Position numbers and translations under genes: made by a program | Notes under the pieces: generated by a model | What the model was told of the DNA's origin: nothing | The model's input: only the letters and a program-made list of their open reading frames with translations | The model's database searches: none | Part shown: piece after piece, positions 60,901 through 64,000 of the stretch | Position numbering within the stretch: the stretch's first letter is position 1 | Layout of the letters: every line of letters starts with the position of its first letter | Source: Crambe crambe | Taxonomy: Eukaryota > Porifera > Demospongiae > Poecilosclerida > Crambeidae | Reading direction: 5' to 3' | NCBI GenBank assembly: GCA_963924555.1 | Contig: OZ004597.1 | Span: forward strand, 1,240,001 to 1,304,000 | DNA length: 64,000 bases

Positions 60901-63900
60901 GTGCTAGATGAAAGGCCGAAAATTGAGCCCAGTTTTCTTTTTGGTATAAAGTGTGTCATCATGAAGCTGATTGAGTTGGCTTATCCAATAGCACTGTTAT
61001 TCCTCAATCCCGGAATGGAGCTCTATGTGATTCGCTTGGCACTTGGTATTATACGAAAAATTGCTTTGATGCCAAATTCAAGGCTTGTGCTGACAGCTGA
61101 AGATGCTCGTTTCATACAAATACTTTCTATGCGACTTGTTAAAGCAAGCAAGTTATTCCCCTTTTGGAATCCTCCGCCAGTTTCAGTTTCCGAAGCTGTA
61201 ATGCTCAATTTAGTCACAAGAAATTTGTACTCCAGTTTCATTTTGGCACTCGAAGAGATAAATCCAGACCATGGGCCGTTAACAAGCCTTGATGTGAAAT
61301 ATCAACTCTATGAATATGACCTTCGCAGCATCTTACCGCTTGAAAACTCCTCTGATGCTCGCTCCAGAGCTATGGAAGAGCTGCTCCATTCTCAGAGCTG
61401 GTCCTGGAATGATGTAGTGAATATATTGTCTTCACCTCTCAGTCCAAGAGATTCAGATGGATGGCTGATCCAGTCTCCCCATTTAGGGATTCCACAGCAA
61501 TACTCGGAAATAACTGGCTTCATTATCGATACAGATTCAGAGCATCCATCCATAGAGCTGCTTGTCGTTGAAGCAGATCCAAGGAGGGGAAGGATTGGTT
61601 TGTTCTCTCAAGAAGATATCAATACCATGCTTCAGCTCAATGATTCTGATTTTCCTCTGTATTTCAGTCTTGATCCTCCTGAGCATGACCTGGACAAACG
61701 GTACCACCCTTTTCAACAGTGGAGATATGCTACGGAAAAAGTGAAAGACACAGAAGTTCTAAACACCATGTTCATTACAGATTACCTGATGAAGTCTTTC
61801 ACTGTCGGCTCTGATGTGTCTGCTCAACCCCCATTTAAACAAAGACCTTGCAAGAGGGGACTGACGAAGAATCTTCCGCCCAAACTTCAAGAAGCAATTC
61901 GTTCCATTCACGAGCGTGGAAGTGTCTGTTCTCAAAAAACCCACAGGTTCTGGATTGAGGCCAAAGAAATGAAATATGACTGTCAACAAAAGGAGTCAAA
62001 AATCGAGTTTCGTTTCAGTGAAATGGAGATGATAGTGAAGAGTCATTGTTTATTTCGGCGTGATGATGGCAAGTTAGCTGACACCGACGATGATGATGAT
62101 CCAGATAGTCCACATGCCAAGTTTGCAAGGGATATGACAGAGAACTATGAAGAGCTTGGTCAATACTTCCCACAGTTTGCCAGACTGCGACAGTTGAGCA
62201 AACTTCAAATCTTTGCTCAAATGGTTCAGTCAGTATTACAAAACTTAAAGGAATCTGCTGAAGGCAAAAATGTCACTGTACCTAAAGAGCTGGTGAAAGT
62301 AATTCAAGAAGACGCCAGAAAGCACCACTACACAAATATCTCCACTGCGTTAACCAAGCTGAAAGAAGACGTGGGTACTTGGCCTAAAGCCCAAGATCGA
62401 TCCTTTATTCAATCCAAAGTTGATGAAATAAAAAATGAAATGTACAGAGAAATGGATCGAGAAGAGCAAAGGCTGCGAAGAATTCATGGATATAACGTGA
62501 TTATCGACAACTCTGATGCAATGAGCATGCTGAATAACATTGAATCCAAAGTAATTAATGCCATTCGGAGTAATGATGAGCAAATACTCTCTCAAGTCAC
62601 AGAAGCTCTGAAAAACTCTCTGGATATAAAGCATGATTATCGTCTAAAACAATATATACGAAATTGGTTATCAGATCATGGGCGACTACGTACTTCACAG
62701 ACTCCAAGAGAGGTTCTTATTCAGTACCTTTGCTCTCATCTTCCTGTCCCAACTCATGATGATATTTTCCAGATCATTGTCGACCGTCACCACCAACGTT
62801 ACCAGGCACTCTCCAATCTAGTTGATGGGTACAAGAGTAGAAAGCCACACAAAGCGAACAGCTGTAAATGGGTCCCTGCAGCTGTATCAAGCCAAATGTT
62901 CTCAGTTTCTTATGGTGGAGTGGCCTTTACACCAAAGGTAGTATCTGTAAAAGATGGCCAAAGGTTACCACGTTCCAGAAATGAAATGACAATATGGATA
63001 CGAAGAATGTCAACAATATCAGGTAAAACGAGAAGCAATACTAATTATACCTCCCCTGTTGGTAAAGCTGAGCCTAAGAAATCTGATAGACGTTCAGGCC
63101 AAAATTCTTCGTGGAATGATGCTGACTCAGATGATGGAGGTGGTTCTGGTGGATCAGTTCGTTTTCCCAAAGAAGCTGCAGCTGCTACTGCAAATGACGA
63201 CCAAAGAAAGCGCTCTACTGCAACAAAAAAAGACACTCAAGCAACTTCAACAATGAATGAAGTCCAAGTTATAGCCAAAAAATGTCCTGCTAAAAAGCCA
63301 GTTATTGTTAGCACCTCCTTCAGAGGGAAATATTCAACAGGAGTTAACGATCAGCTGGATAAATTTTTCCATGGTTTTCACAGTGTCATATCCAAACCTT
63401 CTCAAGTCCCCCAGGCTGCTGGAGGGTCAAATCGTCCACCTAGGGGTCCACCAGGGGCTCCACCAAGGGATCCACCTGGTGGCTGTGGTGGTGGTAAATC
63501 TGGTGGTGGAGGATCGAACAAACCACCAGGTCCACCTCGAGGACGATTCATTGAAGGTTGCAAAGGTAGATTTGCTAAAGCTTGTAAAAGCCCATCACAG
63601 ATAATCAAACCCATTATTGATGGTCTGCAGTTACCGGCTGTTCCAACTGATGGAAAGCCTAGGATTGCTGATAAAGGGGAGAAAATCAATGCAATTTATG
63701 TGATGAAGAATAGAAGAACAGGAGAAGTTTATGTCGGCAGGTCATGTGATGTGTTCAGGCGCATTGGTCAGCATCAAAATGACATTCGAAAGGGGGGAAA
63801 AACAGTTGGCAAGTTCATCAAAGATGTGGAAGATGTGGAATTTTGCATTCTAGACTTACCTAAGGGTCTATCAACCACAGAAATGAGATTTTATGAACAA

Positions 63901-63999
63901 GATGTACTGATGGCACTCAAGCGAAATGGATACAAAGTTATGAACGCTATCAATGCCATGAACTTGGATACATACAATGAAATGAAGAAAAACATTTGA
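57982..63999 (+). CDS. J domain / FYVE-like zinc finger / GIY-YIG nuclease-domain giant protein
   Basis: Exon 1 (57982-58306) encodes a triple GFSPS repeat and a J domain with HPD (SKQVHPDKTRTT). A phase-1 join leads to a single exon, 59054-63999, ending in TGA; total about 1756 residues. Order in exon 2: a SAP-like helical motif (DLRTLLSLFMPDVPESDTKE, about 59410); a zinc finger with four CxxC pairs (CAGC, CDWC, CAHC, CNQC; 59560-59730) resembling FYVE but lacking its basic RHHCR patch; a long alpha-helical, possibly TPR-like region; an acidic stretch (62080-62110); a block with YFPQFARLRQLSKLQ (62165-62210) and CKWVPAAVSS...YGGVAFTPK (62865-62935); a Gly/Pro-rich linker (63420-63540); and a GIY-YIG domain (63685-63990; AIYVMKNRRTGEVYVGRSCD). 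I know no named gene with this order. A C-terminal nuclease tip behind a long scaffold recalls polymorphic effector proteins, an inference only. Confidence 0.78.
58631..58768. mobile_element. ~138-bp MITE in the intron of the J-domain gene
   Basis: The ends are inverted (tatagcgcgat at the left and its loose complement ending gtgctata at the right). The arms share ttttcgtgggt and aatttttcgtgg with the right arm ccacgaaaatttt and acccacgaaaa. No ORF is present. A degenerate relative (gtggatttca, ggttcac, tttttgcaaaacca) follows at about 58829-58900. Confidence 0.75.
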
Positions 64000-64000
64000 T

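Overview
The window is nuclear DNA from a gene-dense, intron-rich invertebrate. Most introns are about 40-400 bp, intergenic gaps are short and head-to-head gene pairs are common. The gene set is metazoan: a KLHL8-like Kelch protein, a DH/PH Rho exchange factor, VWA3B-like, TMEM144-like, RRM1, ETFDH and SIRT6/7-class sirtuins. A small TKL-type kinase and several mixed-domain proteins suggest a sponge (demosponge). The species assignment is an inference. Gene models were built by hand from splice signals and reading-phase agreement; CDS coordinates span first to last coding base including introns.

Layout. 548-7577 (+): VWA3B-like protein with two VWA and several Tudor-like domains. 7771-9649 (-): F-box/LRR gene. 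10297-14239 (+): a TKL-like kinase with coiled coil that runs in phase into a sirtuin copy lacking its own start. 14240-17774: repeat-rich gap with a relic of the F-box gene 5' end, a ~180-bp satellite, a truncated non-LTR retrotransposon nested in a foldback element, and a 63-bp hairpin element. 17775-20313 (+): second, intact sirtuin copy carrying a 356-bp transposon in an intron. 21086-24191 (-): CAP-Gly protein.

24655-29777 (+): the most striking gene. One continuous exon chain encodes a membrane-anchored UDP-glucuronate 4-epimerase-like domain, two PAN-like/EGF pairs, a GT8 glycosyltransferase and a final EGF. 29867-30939 (-): a Maf nucleotide pyrophosphatase made of many short exons. 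31018-33418 (+): KLHL8-like. 33774-41475 (-): ARHGEF10/17-like. 41756-44037 and 44194-46595 (+): tandem TMEM144-like pair. 46781-50348 (-): RRM1. 50577-51602 (-): seven-WD40 protein with an N-myristoylation-type start. 51708-53616 (+): unknown basic protein. 53738-56249 (-): ETFDH. 56364-57470 (+): Trm9/ALKBH8-type tRNA methyltransferase. 57982-63999 (+): a ~1756-residue protein with J domain, FYVE-like zinc finger, long helical region and C-terminal GIY-YIG nuclease domain, mostly in one 4.9-kb exon.

How the parts relate. There is no operon logic; neighbours mostly share short divergent promoters (Maf/KLHL8, WD40/unknown, ETFDH/Trm9, ARHGEF/TMEM144). The 9.4-20.7 kb block records a tandem duplication of an F-box/sirtuin unit, after which one sirtuin came to lie behind a kinase and the other kept its promoter. 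The epimerase-GT8 gene suggests a single polypeptide that makes a UDP-uronic acid and hands it to a transferase.
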